Source: Cryptosporangium japonicum
GTDB lineage: Bacteria; Actinomycetota; Actinomycetes; Mycobacteriales; Cryptosporangiaceae
Reading direction: 5' to 3'
NCBI RefSeq assembly: GCF_039524755.1
Contig: NZ_BAAAGX010000014.1
Span: forward strand, 186,001-250,000
Length of the DNA: 64,000 nt
Shown one piece after another: positions 9,469 to 18,405 of this stretch. Each line of letters starts with the position of its first letter. Position 1 is the first letter of the stretch. A program made the position numbers and the translations under genes. The notes under the pieces are model-generated. The model ran no database searches, was not told the origin of the DNA, and saw only the letters and a program-made list of their open reading frames with translations.

Positions 9469-10404
9469 ATGAGCACATTCACGGTTCCTGACCTTTCCGG
9501 CCGGCTCGCTGTCGTCACCGGCGGCAGCGACGGCGTCGGCTTCCACCTGGCCGCCCGCCTCGCCGCCGCCGGTGCCGAGGTCGTCCTGCCGGTGCGCAAC
9601 CGGTCGAAGGGCGAGGCGGCGGTGGCGCGGATCCTCGAGCGAACGCCCCACGCGACGGTCACGCTGCGTGACCTCGACCTCTCGTCGCTGAGCTCGGTCG
9701 CCGCCCTCGGGGCCACGCTGCGCGACGAGAACCGGCCGGTCCACCTCCTGGTCAACAACGCCGGCGTGATGACGCCGCCGGAGCGCCGCACCACCGCCGA
9801 CGGGTTCGAGCTGCAGTTCGGCAGCAACCACCTGGGCCACTTCGCGCTCGTCGCCCACCTGCTGCCGCTGCTGCGTGCCGGCGGCGCCCGGGTGACGTCG
9901 CAGCTGAGCGTGGCCGCCAACCAGGGCACGATCAACTGGGACGACCTGAACTGGGAACGGAACTACAAGGGGCAGAGCGCCTATAGCCAGTCCAAGATCG
10001 CGTTCGGGCTGTTCGGGCTCGAGCTGGACCGGCGCAGCCAGGCGGCCGGCTGGGGCATCACCAGCAACATCGCGCACCCCGGCGTCGCGCCGACGAACCT
10101 GCTGGCCGCGCGCCCCGAGGTGGGCCGGCGGAACGACACCCTCGGGGTGCGGCTGATCCGGGTGCTCTCGCGCGTCGGTCTCACCGGCACGCCGGAGTCG
10201 GCCGCGCTGCCCGCGCTCCTGGCCGCGACGTCGCCGGACGCCCGCGGGGGCCGGTTTTACGGTCCCAGCGGCCTGGGGCACCTCTCCGGCGCCCCGGCCG
10301 AGCAGGAGATCTACTCGCGGCTGCGGTCGCCGGAGGACGCCGCGCGCATCTGGGAGATCTCGGAGAACCTCACCGGGATGCCGTTCCTGGCCGAGCGGTC
10401 CTGA
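9469..10404 (+). CDS. Short-chain dehydrogenase/reductase (retinol dehydrogenase-like)
   Basis: 311 aa. The start is set by MSTFTVPDLSGRLAVVTGG; the open frame extends further upstream but overlaps the previous gene. Cofactor motif TGGSDGVG lies at residues 16-23, NNAGVMTPP in the middle and the catalytic Tyr-Lys pair in AYSQSKIA (Tyr about 172). The GSNHLGHF and NLNWE features resemble the WW-oxidoreductase/retinol dehydrogenase branch. NADP(H) use is likely. It ends 35 bp inside the convergent oxidoreductase gene. Confidence 0.9.
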   Translation: MSTFTVPDLSGRLAVVTGGSDGVGFHLAARLAAAGAEVVLPVRNRSKGEAAVARILERTPHATVTLRDLDLSSLSSVAALGATLRDENRPVHLLVNNAGVMTPPERRTTADGFELQFGSNHLGHFALVAHLLPLLRAGGARVTSQLSVAANQGTINWDDLNWERNYKGQSAYSQSKIAFGLFGLELDRRSQAAGWGITSNIAHPGVAPTNLLAARPEVGRRNDTLGVRLIRVLSRVGLTGTPESAALPALLAATSPDARGGRFYGPSGLGHLSGAPAEQEIYSRLRSPEDAARIWEISENLTGMPFLAERS

Positions 10405-11335
10405 CTCCCAGCACGATCTTGCCCCGGGTGTGCCCGGACTCCCCGGCCTCGTGGGCCTCGGCGACCCGGTCGAGCGGCACCACCCGAGCGATCTCCACGT
10501 GGATCGCGCCCTGGTCGATCAGGTCCGCGATCGTGGCGAGCGCGGCGCCGTCCGGCTCGACCAGGAACGGGGCGACGCCCACCCCGGCGTCGTCGGCGGC
10601 GGCGGCCAGGTCGGGCGCGAGCGGCCCGGACACCGAGACCAGCCGGCCGCCGCGGCGCAGCGCCCGGATCGCGCGGGCCTGGTTGTCCCCACCGATCAGG
10701 TCGAACACCACGTCGAGATCGGTCACGACGTCGTCGAACGCGGTGGTGGTGTAGTCGACGACCTCGTCCGCGCCGATGCTCGTGAGCCACTCGCGGTTGC
10801 TCGGTCCGGCGACACCGATCACGTAGGCCCCCAGGTGCTTCGCGATCTGCACCGCGAAGTGCCCGACGCCGCCGGCCGCCGCGGTGACCAGCACCCGTTG
10901 GCCGGGCCGGACGTCCGCCGTGTCCACCAGGGCCTGCCAGGCGGTGAGCGCGGCCAGCGGCACCCCGGCCGCCTGCTCGAACGTCGCTGTCCGCGGCGCG
11001 CGGGCGAACTGACGCGACGGAGCGGTCACGTACTCGGCGTACGCACCACCGGCACGCGGGAACCACGGCATCCCGTACACCCGGTCGCCGACCGCGAACC
11101 GGGTCACCCCCGAGCCGATCTCCTCCACCACCCCGGCGACGTCCCAGCCGGGCACGAACGGCGGCTCGACCACGCCCGCCACGCCGCCCCCGGCCCTGGT
11201 CTTCCAGTCGACCGGGTTCACGCCGGCCGCGTACACCCGGACCAGCACCTCGGTCGGGAGCGGAGACGGGCGCTTCACCGACTCGACCGTGAGAGCTTCC
11301 GGCCCGCCGAAGGAGTGCTGCACCACTGCTTTCAT
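10370..11335 (-). CDS. NADP-dependent zinc-free alcohol dehydrogenase/quinone oxidoreductase
   Basis: 321 aa from MKAVVQHSFGGPEAL; an ATG two codons upstream is an alternative. GroES-like domain (GVNPVDWKTRAG) is followed by the Rossmann motif VTAAAGGVGHFAVQIAKHLG and DLDVVFDLIGGD. No zinc ligands are visible. The layout matches NADP-dependent quinone oxidoreductases. It is divergent from the GlxA-type regulator starting 77 bp away, an arrangement in which the regulator often controls the enzyme; this is inference. Its C-terminus overlaps the convergent SDR. Confidence 0.88.
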   Translation of the reverse strand: MKAVVQHSFGGPEALTVESVKRPSPLPTEVLVRVYAAGVNPVDWKTRAGGGVAGVVEPPFVPGWDVAGVVEEIGSGVTRFAVGDRVYGMPWFPRAGGAYAEYVTAPSRQFARAPRTATFEQAAGVPLAALTAWQALVDTADVRPGQRVLVTAAAGGVGHFAVQIAKHLGAYVIGVAGPSNREWLTSIGADEVVDYTTTAFDDVVTDLDVVFDLIGGDNQARAIRALRRGGRLVSVSGPLAPDLAAAADDAGVGVAPFLVEPDGAALATIADLIDQGAIHVEIARVVPLDRVAEAHEAGESGHTRGKIVLGVRTARPGTASR

Positions 11336-11411
11336 CGTCATGCCCCCAGCTTTCGCCGGTCCTCGCCCGCCGCCCAGTGGCACGAACGACATCAAGCGTA
11401 GGATTCGTGCC

Positions 11412-12362
11412 ATGGTTCATCGGGTGGCCGTGCTCGCTCTTCCCGGCGTGATGCCGTTCGACCTGGGCATCCCGGCGCGGGTGCTGAACGAGGCCGACGG
11501 CCGCTACCAGGTGACGGTCTGCTCGATCGGCGGTGGTCCGGTGCTGACGAACGCCGGCTTCCGGATCGACGTCGACCACGACGAGACCGCGCTCGCCGAC
11601 GCGGACACCGTCGTCGTCGCGACTCAGGAGCCGTCCGAGGAGCTGCTGCGCACCGGCCGGCCGGACGCCCCGACCGCGGCCGCGCTGGCCCTGGTCCGGC
11701 CGGGCGCGCGGATCGTGAGCACCTGCACCTCGGCGTTCATCCTCGCCTCGATGGGGCTGCTCGACGGGCTCGCGGCCACCACGCACTGGAACCTCGCCGA
11801 GGATTTCGCGCGCCTGTTCCCGAGCGTCGACCTCCGCCCGGACGTGCTCTTCGTCGACGCCGGGCGCGTGCTGACGTCCGCCGGTGCCGCCGCCGGCATC
11901 GACCTGTTCCTGCACATCCTGCGCCGCGACCACGGCGCCGAGGTGGCGAACGAGGCCGCGCGCAAATGTGTGGTGGCGCCGTGGCGCGACGGCGGCCAGG
12001 CGCAGTTCATCCGGCGCCCCACCCCGGCCGCGTCGGCGGTGGGCACCGGACCCACCCGGCACTGGGCGCTGCACCGGCTCGAGCAGCCGCTGACGATCGC
12101 CGACCTCGCCGCCCACGCGTCGATGAGCAAGCGGACGTTCAGTCGCCACTTCGTCGCCGAGACCGGCGTCACCCCGGTGCAGTGGCTCATCTCCCAGCGC
12201 GTCGACCGGGCCCGCGCGCTGCTGGAGACCACCGACTTCACCGTGGAGCGCATCGCCACCGAGACCGGGTTCGGCAGCGCCACCCAGCTCCGCCAGCACC
12301 TGCACGTCGCGCTGGGCGTCACACCGCAGTCGTACCGGCGCACGTTCCGGGTCGGCTACTGA
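11412..12362 (+). CDS. GlxA-family transcriptional regulator (DJ-1/PfpI plus AraC HTH)
   Basis: 316 aa. Residues 1-170 form a DJ-1/PfpI-like class I glutamine amidotransferase fold with the nucleophile-elbow Cys in VSTCTSAFILASMGLLDG. Residues about 220-316 form two AraC-type helix-turn-helices (SMSKRTFSRHFVAETGVTPV and ERIATETGFGSATQLRQHLH). Family members sense small ligands such as metabolites through the DJ-1-like domain. It is divergent from a quinone oxidoreductase, its most likely target, and its stop overlaps the convergent small gene by 7 bp. Confidence 0.92.
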   Translation: MVHRVAVLALPGVMPFDLGIPARVLNEADGRYQVTVCSIGGGPVLTNAGFRIDVDHDETALADADTVVVATQEPSEELLRTGRPDAPTAAALALVRPGARIVSTCTSAFILASMGLLDGLAATTHWNLAEDFARLFPSVDLRPDVLFVDAGRVLTSAGAAAGIDLFLHILRRDHGAEVANEAARKCVVAPWRDGGQAQFIRRPTPAASAVGTGPTRHWALHRLEQPLTIADLAAHASMSKRTFSRHFVAETGVTPVQWLISQRVDRARALLETTDFTVERIATETGFGSATQLRQHLHVALGVTPQSYRRTFRVGY

Positions 12363-12814
12363 GCCCGCAGCCCCGCGGCCACCGTCTCCAGGCCGTCCCG
12401 GATCAGCCGACCGTACTCGTCGTCGCCGAGCGCGCCGACCGTGTCCCGGGCCGCGCGCAGGTGCTCGTGGGCCCGGTCGAGGTCGCCCAGCTTCCGGTAG
12501 CACTCGCACAGGCTCAGGTGCAGCGACGGGTACAGGCCGGCGACCGACATCGGCACCCCGGCGTCGGCCAGGCGTTCCTCGGTCAGCAGAGCGACGGCCG
12601 CCAGCGCACGCTGATCCCACTCCAGCTCGGCGCGCACGTCGTCCTGCGCGTCGGCCAGGGAGTGCGCGAGTACGCACCGCTGCAGTGGGTCGCCCTCCTC
12701 GCCGCCGATCTCGTGCCAGAGCTCGGTGAGCAGGCGCCGGGCGGTCTCCCGCTCACCCCGGTGGTTGAGCTGCGCGGCCTCGCCGATACGCAGCAGCGTC
12801 GGATCGGTGATCAT
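12356..12814 (-). CDS. TPR-like protein of unknown function
   Basis: 152 aa starting at MITDPTLLRIGEAAQ. The sequence is entirely helical, with tetratricopeptide-like pairs such as LYPSLHLSLCECYRKLGD and DRAHEHLRAARDTVGALG. Similar short actinobacterial proteins are annotated only as TPR-containing. It carries no catalytic motif or signal peptide. It overlaps the GlxA-type regulator stop by 7 bp on the opposite strand, and lies just downstream of the M1 peptidase without an obvious link. Confidence 0.75.
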   Translation of the reverse strand: MITDPTLLRIGEAAQLNHRGERETARRLLTELWHEIGGEEGDPLQRCVLAHSLADAQDDVRAELEWDQRALAAVALLTEERLADAGVPMSVAGLYPSLHLSLCECYRKLGDLDRAHEHLRAARDTVGALGDDEYGRLIRDGLETVAAGLRAQ

Positions 12815-12853
12815 CGCGCGACCGTATCGGGCGGGGGCACGGAACAAGACTCC

Positions 12854-14229
12854 TCAGCCGTGCGGGGGTGCGGTCGTGCCGTGGAGCCAGGCCCGGAAGA
12901 ACGCGTCCAGGTCGCGGCCGCCGGCGGCCTTCTCGGCGGCCGCGACGAAGTCGGCGGTGGTCACGGTGCCGCCGCGATGGTCGGCCGTCCACGTCGTGAG
13001 CAGGGCCCGGAACGCCGCGTCGCCGATCGTGGTGCGCAGCGCGTGGACGGTCATCGCGCCGCGCTGGTAGACCGGGTCGCCGAAGAGGCCGTCGGCGCCG
13101 GGGTCACCGGGTGGGGCGGACCAGTCGAACGTGGAGTACAGCGCGTCGAACGTCGACTGCGGACGGCCGCGGCCCTCGTGCTCGGCCCACAGCCACTCGG
13201 CGTAGGTGGCGAAGCCCTCGTTGAGCCAGATGTCGGCCCAGCGGCGCAGCGAGACGCTGTCGCCGAACCACTGGTGGGCCAGCTCGTGGGCGACCAGGCC
13301 GGTGTCCGCCCCGCGCCGGAAGAACTCGCTGCTGTAGACCGGACGGGACTGGGTCTCCAACGCGTACCCGAAGCGGTCGTCGTCGACGACCACCCCGCCG
13401 TACGTGTCGAACGGGTACGGGCCGAACCGCGTCGCCAGGAAGTCGGCGATCTCGCCGGTGCGTGCCAGCGACCGGGCCGACGGTCCGTCCGCCGGTAACG
13501 ACTCCGGGATCGCGATCACCATCGGGGCGCCCCGGTGCGCGGTGGTCGTGACCCGGTACCGGCCGATCGTGAGCAACGTCAGGTAGGGCGCCATCGGCGC
13601 GGCCTCGGTCCAGCGCCACGTCGTCCAGCCGCCGGACGATCGGCGCGGGCCGGGCCGCCCGTTGCTGATCGCGGCCAGGCCGTCGGGCACCGTCATCGCC
13701 AGCCGGAACGCGGCCTTGTCGGCCGGGTGGTCGTTCACCGGGTACCACGCGCTCGCCGACCGCGGCTCGCCGACCGCGTAGGCGCCCTCCGCGGTGCGGA
13801 ACCAGCCGCTGTCCTCGTTCCCGTCCGGCGGACCCGGCGTACCGAGTACGTGACCACGGTGGTGAAGCGCCGGCCCCGCTCGAGGCCGTCCGGTGGGGTC
13901 ACCACCAGTTCGCCACCTTGCGCGGAGTGCCCGGCGGCGGCCCCGTCCACGGTGACCGTGCTCGCGGTCAGCGCCGCCAGGTCGAGGTGGAAGCGGGAGA
14001 GCGCCCGGGTCGCGGTCGCGGTGATCGTGGCCGCGCCGGAGAGCACCCCGGTCGACGGGTCGTAGCGCAGGTCCAGGTCGTAGCCCGCGACGTCGTACCC
14101 GCCGTTTCCCGCGGTGGGGAAGTACGGGTCGCCGATGCCCGCGGCCCCCGGCGCGAAGCCCGGCGCGCACCCGGCCAGGCCCACGGCGACGGCCAGTGCG
14201 GCCACCGCCTCACGCACAGGTGTACGCAC
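12854..14229 (-). pseudogene. M1 family metallopeptidase lipoprotein, broken by a single-base frameshift
   Basis: Two frames together encode one secreted M1 aminopeptidase. The first frame (start 14229) gives a lipoprotein-like signal (VAVGLAGCAPG, Cys21) and the N-terminal beta domain up to VVTYS near residue 129. The rest reads on in the next frame from GTPGPPDGNEDSGWF and holds the catalytic HELAHQWFGDS and, 18 residues after the second His, NEGFATY. Adding one G near 13843 would restore TAC-TCG-GGT-ACG-CCG (YSGTP), which suits the family. So it is either a recent null mutation or a sequencing error. The start overlaps the M4 peptidase stop by 20 bp, indicating coupled expression. Confidence 0.82.
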
Positions 14230-15886
14230 GGACGTCGTCCAGCCACCAGGCCGACGAATAGTACTCGTCGATCACCGACACGAACCGGAGCTGGACGCGG
14301 TGCCCGGCCAGCGACGTCAGGTCCATCCGGCTGGCGGTGTAGCCGTGCGTACTGCCGGTGAAGCCGGTGGCGGTGCCGTACCCGGCGGACGCGTCGAGCG
14401 CGCCGGTGTACCCGTTGTCGGTGAGCAGCGCACCGGCGTCGCGCCACCCGCCGCCGTCCACCCGGTACTGCACGTACCCGGCGCCGAGGTTCTTGCCCTC
14501 GGCGACCGACATCTGACGCGCGTGCTGGAACCGCAGGTAGGCGCGGGTGCCGGACGGCACGGCGATCGTCGTCTTCCAGGTCGCGGTGCTCTGCCGGGGC
14601 GGCGGGGCGTCGAGCAGGTCGCTGGGCGTGAACGACTCCAGCGAACGCCGGCCCTCCTTCGCGTAGACGTGGAACTGGGTGTCGGTGTAGGCCGGGTCGT
14701 CGCCCCGGGCCGGCGGGTAGCGCCACTGCCCGGTCACCGCCCACGGACCGGCCTCGGCCCGCTCGAAACCGTCGGCGGCCAGCACCGTCGCGCGGGTACC
14801 GGCCGGACAGACCGGCGCCGGAGGCACCAGCGCCGCCCCGGGCGCGAGCGGCGGCAACCGCATCTCGGTGGCGACGACGGCCCGCTCCACCTGGACGCAG
14901 TCGCCGGTGGTGAACCCGGCGGTGTGCTCGGCGGCCAGCGCGGCGCAGGCGCCGGTCAGCGCCGCGGCGAGGTCGGGGTAGTCCGCCGCCGACGGTAACG
15001 ACCGCAGGACGCGGTAGTAGAGCCGGGCGGCCTTGGGAACGCCGATGCCGGTCACCCGCTGCCCGTTGAACGCGTGCGTGCCGGGCGCGGCGATCAGCCA
15101 GGCGGCCTTGTTGCCCACGCCGCTGTTGTAGTGCACGCCCCCGCTGTCCTCCGGTGCGGCCGGGTCGACGTCGTCGCCGGACACGAAGTAGTACGGCGAG
15201 TGCATGCGGTCGGGGGAGCGGTAGCCCTCCGTGCCCAGCACCCTGGTCGGGTCGGCCAGGCTGCGCACCGGGTCGTACTCGGCCTCGTCCTCGCCGAACA
15301 GCCAGTCGTTCTGCGGCTCGTCGTTGCTGCCCGGCACCGCGAACAGCTGGTCCTCGAACTCCCCGAAGACGTCGGACATCGACTCGTTGATCGCGCCGGA
15401 CTGATAGGTGTAGGCGAGGTTCGACGTGTACGACGTGATGCCGTGCGTCAGCTCGTGGGTGGCGACGTCGTCCCCGGCGGCCGCGTCGACCCCGACGACG
15501 AAGTGGTCGTTCGCCCAGAAGCTGCCCCGGACCGGGCAGTTCAGCCCGTCGCACGCGTTGACCAGCGCCCGCAGCGGCATGCCTTTCCCGTCGACGGAGT
15601 CGCGGCCCAGGTACCTGGCGAAGAAGTCGTACGCGGCGCCCAGGTTGTCGTACGTCAGGTTGGCGTCGGCGACCGCGACCGGTGGCCCACCCTCCACCCG
15701 GATCGCGGTGGCGGGCGTACAGCCGAGTGCGATCTCCTTGCCCTTCAGATCGCAGATGACGCGGTACAGCGAGTGCGGGGGCTCGGTCGAGGTGGCCGAC
15801 GGCGGTCTCGTTCCGCCGGCGACGAGGGCCGCCGTGGCCACGAGCACGACCACGGCCAGGGCGTGGGATCGCCGTCGGGTACGCAC
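14210..15886 (-). CDS. Secreted M4 (thermolysin-like) metallopeptidase
   Basis: 558 aa with a basic N-terminus and hydrophobic signal (residues 9-27). The zinc site is HELTH at 144-148 with Glu168 in NESMSD, the same H-H-E spacing as in thermolysin, and the proton-donor His is in GGVHYNSGVGNKAAW. A C-terminal domain of about 190 residues after position 360 (DGFERAEAGPW to the end) looks like a secreted jelly-roll/targeting domain. Unusually, only about 40 residues separate the signal peptide from the catalytic domain, so the long FTP/PepSY propeptide typical of M4 enzymes is absent. It is followed by the overlapping M1 gene. Confidence 0.9.
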   Translation of the reverse strand: MRTRRRSHALAVVVLVATAALVAGGTRPPSATSTEPPHSLYRVICDLKGKEIALGCTPATAIRVEGGPPVAVADANLTYDNLGAAYDFFARYLGRDSVDGKGMPLRALVNACDGLNCPVRGSFWANDHFVVGVDAAAGDDVATHELTHGITSYTSNLAYTYQSGAINESMSDVFGEFEDQLFAVPGSNDEPQNDWLFGEDEAEYDPVRSLADPTRVLGTEGYRSPDRMHSPYYFVSGDDVDPAAPEDSGGVHYNSGVGNKAAWLIAAPGTHAFNGQRVTGIGVPKAARLYYRVLRSLPSAADYPDLAAALTGACAALAAEHTAGFTTGDCVQVERAVVATEMRLPPLAPGAALVPPAPVCPAGTRATVLAADGFERAEAGPWAVTGQWRYPPARGDDPAYTDTQFHVYAKEGRRSLESFTPSDLLDAPPPRQSTATWKTTIAVPSGTRAYLRFQHARQMSVAEGKNLGAGYVQYRVDGGGWRDAGALLTDNGYTGALDASAGYGTATGFTGSTHGYTASRMDLTSLAGHRVQLRFVSVIDEYYSSAWWLDDVRAYTCA

Positions 15887-15980
15887 GGCGGAAGAGTACG
15901 TAGGCTCCAGGTAGGACTCCTACGAACTGTCGGGACGGCGACGCGAGGCCGAGCTCACAGTGCGCTTACGCTGCTGGTCA

Positions 15981-16598
15981 ATGGAGATCGACCCGCTGTT
16001 CATCCTGGTGCTCAACCTGTTGGGCACGTTCGTGTTCGGCCTCAGCGGCGGCCTGGCCGCGGTACGCGCGAACCTCGACCTGTTCGGGGTGCTCGTGCTC
16101 GCCGCGGTCGTCGCACTGGCCGGCGGTATCGCCCGCGACGTGCTGATCGGCACCCCACCCGCGACGTTCCGGGACTGGCGCTACCTGGCCGCCGTGACGG
16201 CCGCCGGACTGGTGTGCTTCTTCGCCGGCCACGTGCTGGAACGCGTCGAGTCGAGCGTCACCGTGTTCGACGCGCTCGGGCTCGGGCTGTTCGCCGTCAC
16301 CGGCGCCAGCAAGGCGTTGCAGTTCGGGCTCGGCCCGGCGCAGGCGATCATCCTCGGTGCGGTGACGGGCATCGGCGGCGGGATGCTGCGTGACGTCCTG
16401 CTCCGTGAGGTCCCGGCCGTGCTGCGCGAGGGCCTGTACGCGGTGCCCGCGCTGCTCGGCGCGGCCGTGCCGGTCGTCGCGCACCGCGCCGGGAGCAGCA
16501 GCGCGGTGTTCGCGGTGGCCGGCGCGGTGGTGTGCATCGTCGTGCGGCTGGTCGGCTGGAAGTACCAGGTGAACGCGCCGACGCCGAAGCGCCGGTGA
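15981..16598 (+). CDS. TRIC-type cation channel family protein (UPF0126)
   Basis: 205 aa with seven hydrophobic segments. The two internal repeats carry the family glycine signatures: GGLAAVRANLDLFG with GGIARDVLIG in the first half, and GASKALQFGLGPAQAIILG with GGGMLRDVLL in the second. Prokaryotic TRIC proteins form trimeric potassium-permeable channels. The ATG at 15981 begins directly at the first membrane segment; an upstream GTG adds only seven poor residues. It is divergent from the M4 peptidase. Confidence 0.9.
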   Translation: MEIDPLFILVLNLLGTFVFGLSGGLAAVRANLDLFGVLVLAAVVALAGGIARDVLIGTPPATFRDWRYLAAVTAAGLVCFFAGHVLERVESSVTVFDALGLGLFAVTGASKALQFGLGPAQAIILGAVTGIGGGMLRDVLLREVPAVLREGLYAVPALLGAAVPVVAHRAGSSSAVFAVAGAVVCIVVRLVGWKYQVNAPTPKRR

Positions 16599-16625
16599 TT
16601 GCGGCCGTCGGATAGCTTGCGCCCC

Positions 16626-16877
16626 ATGAGCGGGTGGTGGCCCCGGGTCGCCGGGGGAGTCGCGGTTCTGCTGGCCCTGATCGGGTTGTTCACCGGCGAC
16701 GTCGTCGCCAAGAACCACGAGCGCGCGGCGACGATGTACGTCGGCGCGTTCGTGCTCGTGGTGGCCGGTGTGGTCACGTTCGCGCGGCCGACCCGGGTGG
16801 CCGGACGGCTGGTCGCCGCCCTCGTCGTCGGGTACGTGATCGCCGTGGCGGCGACGTTCGCGCTGGTGCGGCCCTGA
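16626..16877 (+). CDS. Small three-helix membrane protein
   Basis: 83 aa, start MSGWWPRVAGG. It has three hydrophobic segments (about 7-25, 36-53 and 60-78), with GLFTGDVVAKNHERAATMYVG between the first two. I do not recognise the family. It is 27 bp downstream of the TRIC-type channel on the same strand and 37 bp upstream of the SEFIR gene, so it may sit in one transcript. Confidence 0.65.
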   Translation: MSGWWPRVAGGVAVLLALIGLFTGDVVAKNHERAATMYVGAFVLVVAGVVTFARPTRVAGRLVAALVVGYVIAVAATFALVRP

Positions 16878-16914
16878 CACCGGGTGCTCGATAGGTCGCA
16901 TAGAGTGCTGCTCG

Positions 16915-18090
16915 ATGGCATCGGTCCGCGTCTTTCTCTCCTACGCTCACGACTCCCCGGAGCACAGTGCCGACGTGTGCACGCTCTGGACGTTGCTGCG
17001 CGAGCGCGGCATCGACGCGCGGCTCGACCTGCCCGCGGCCGAGCGGCGCACGGACTGGCCGGCGTGGATGCGGCGCCAGATCGACCGGGCCGACTTCGTG
17101 CTCGTGATCGCGTCACCGGAGTACCGGCGCACCGCCGACGGGCTCGCCGAACGGGACGAGCGCCGCGGCGTGCGCTTCGAGGCGATGGAGCTGGTCGAGG
17201 AGCTGTACCGCGACCACGAGTCGGGGATCCGGAAGATCGTGCCGGTGCTGTTGCCGGGACGCACACGCGAGGACGTTCCGCGTTTCCTGCGGCCGTATTC
17301 GACGTCGTACGTCGAGGTGGCGGAGCTCTCCGGCGCGGGCGTGGAACCGTTGTTGCGGCTGTTGACCGGCCAGCCCGCGGTGATCGGGATCGAACTCGGC
17401 GAGCCCCCGGTGCTGGGCCCTCGGCTCCCGCCGGTTCCGCCCCTGCCCGGGATGGCGGCGGCCGATCCGGACGTGCCCGGGACGGCGGCGGCCGGTCCGC
17501 CCGGGCCCGGGACGGCGGCGGCCAGGTCGCGGCGGGTGGTGTGGGTGGGTGCGGGCTCGGTGGCGGTCGCGGCGGTGGTGGTCGGGGTGTGGGGGTACGC
17601 GGCCGGTAGCGGCTCGGGAGAGGCGGGGTCCGATGCGGCCTCGAGCCGGTCCGAGGAGGTCGGGTCCACGGCGTCCGGGGCCATGGCGTCCGGGGCTGGG
17701 GTGCCGGAGTCCGTGGTGCCCAGCGCATCGGGGAGCGTTTCACCGTCGGTCGTCCTCGACTTCGTCGCGCCCCGGGACGGACGCCCGTTCAAGAGCGGCG
17801 ACGGGGCCACCGGGATCGTGACGGGGTCACCCGACGGCACGCTGTGGGCGGTGGAACGAACCTCAGATGACCGCTTCCATCCCCGCAAGCGGTGCGATAT
17901 GAGAAAAGGCCGCTGGGACTGCCCGGCCTTCAAGCCGCGCACCCCGGTCGGCGGCGCGTTCGACTACCACGTGGTCCTGGCCGACCCCGCCGCCGACGAG
18001 ACCCTGAGCCGCGCCGAACCCCGCGGCCTTCTCCGCCTCCCACCGGTCGCCGCCGAGCGCGTCATGAGCGGCGTGATCAACGCCGGCTGA
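16915..18090 (+). CDS. Membrane-anchored SEFIR (TIR-like) domain protein
   Basis: 391 aa. Residues 1-140 form a SEFIR domain: RVFLSYAHDSPEHS, ADFVLVIASPEYRRTADG, and KIVPVLLPG followed by VPRFLRPYSTSYVEV. A Pro/Gly/Ala linker (about 160-205) contains three copies of a 10-residue PG-T/M-AAA repeat, then one transmembrane segment (WVGAGSVAVAAVVVGVWGYA, about 208-228), a Ser/Gly-rich stretch and a C-terminal domain of about 110 residues with two Cys (RKRCDMRKGRWDCPAF). SEFIR domains mediate self-association in signalling; bacterial members are often linked to NAD consumption or conflict. Which side of the membrane each end faces cannot be fixed from sequence, although the basic ARSRR before the helix suggests a cytoplasmic SEFIR domain. 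Confidence 0.85.
   Translation: MASVRVFLSYAHDSPEHSADVCTLWTLLRERGIDARLDLPAAERRTDWPAWMRRQIDRADFVLVIASPEYRRTADGLAERDERRGVRFEAMELVEELYRDHESGIRKIVPVLLPGRTREDVPRFLRPYSTSYVEVAELSGAGVEPLLRLLTGQPAVIGIELGEPPVLGPRLPPVPPLPGMAAADPDVPGTAAAGPPGPGTAAARSRRVVWVGAGSVAVAAVVVGVWGYAAGSGSGEAGSDAASSRSEEVGSTASGAMASGAGVPESVVPSASGSVSPSVVLDFVAPRDGRPFKSGDGATGIVTGSPDGTLWAVERTSDDRFHPRKRCDMRKGRWDCPAFKPRTPVGGAFDYHVVLADPAADETLSRAEPRGLLRLPPVAAERVMSGVINAG
17445..17523 (+). repeat. 30-bp period repeat encoding the SEFIR linker
   Basis: Three copies of the 19-mer GCCCGGGAYGGCGGCGGCC begin at 17445, 17475 and 17505, exactly 30 bp apart and in frame. They encode PGMAAA, PGTAAA and PGTAAA in the linker between the SEFIR domain and membrane helix, so linker length can change by repeat gain or loss. 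Confidence 0.85.
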
Positions 18091-18120
18091 CCGGCCTTGC
18101 CCGGGTCCCCCGGCGACGCT

Positions 18121-18159
18121 CCGGTGCGGCGAGGCCGTCGTACCGGCTCGCCGCACCGG
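18121..18159. terminator. Hairpin downstream of the SEFIR gene
   Basis: A perfect 13-bp inverted repeat: CCGGTGCGGCGAG (18121-18133) and CTCGCCGCACCGG (18147-18159) with a 13-nt loop, 31 bp after the stop codon. There is no T-tract, as usual for high-GC actinobacterial terminators. Confidence 0.65.
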
Positions 18160-18405
18160 TAGGCCGGCGACGGCCCGGGATCCGACCGAACTCGAGCGAG
18201 CCGTCCCACCAACGAACAGGGCCCGCCGTGGCACGAAATGAGCAAGGCCCGCTTCGGCAGGTGGAGCACGACGAGTCGGTAGCCCGGCCGGATGGAGCAC
18301 GAAGAGCCGGTCGCCGGGCGGGTGATCCAGGAGAGTTCGGCCAGGCCGGCTTGCGGTGCGGGCAGGTGTCGGATGGGGGCGGCGGCACGGCGCCGCGCCA
18401 CGTCA

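Noticed and set aside
10311..12677. A 788-codon open frame on the minus strand
   Set aside because: It runs antisense to or out of frame with three recognised genes and encodes Arg/Gly/Pro/Ala-rich nonsense, a usual by-product of high GC.
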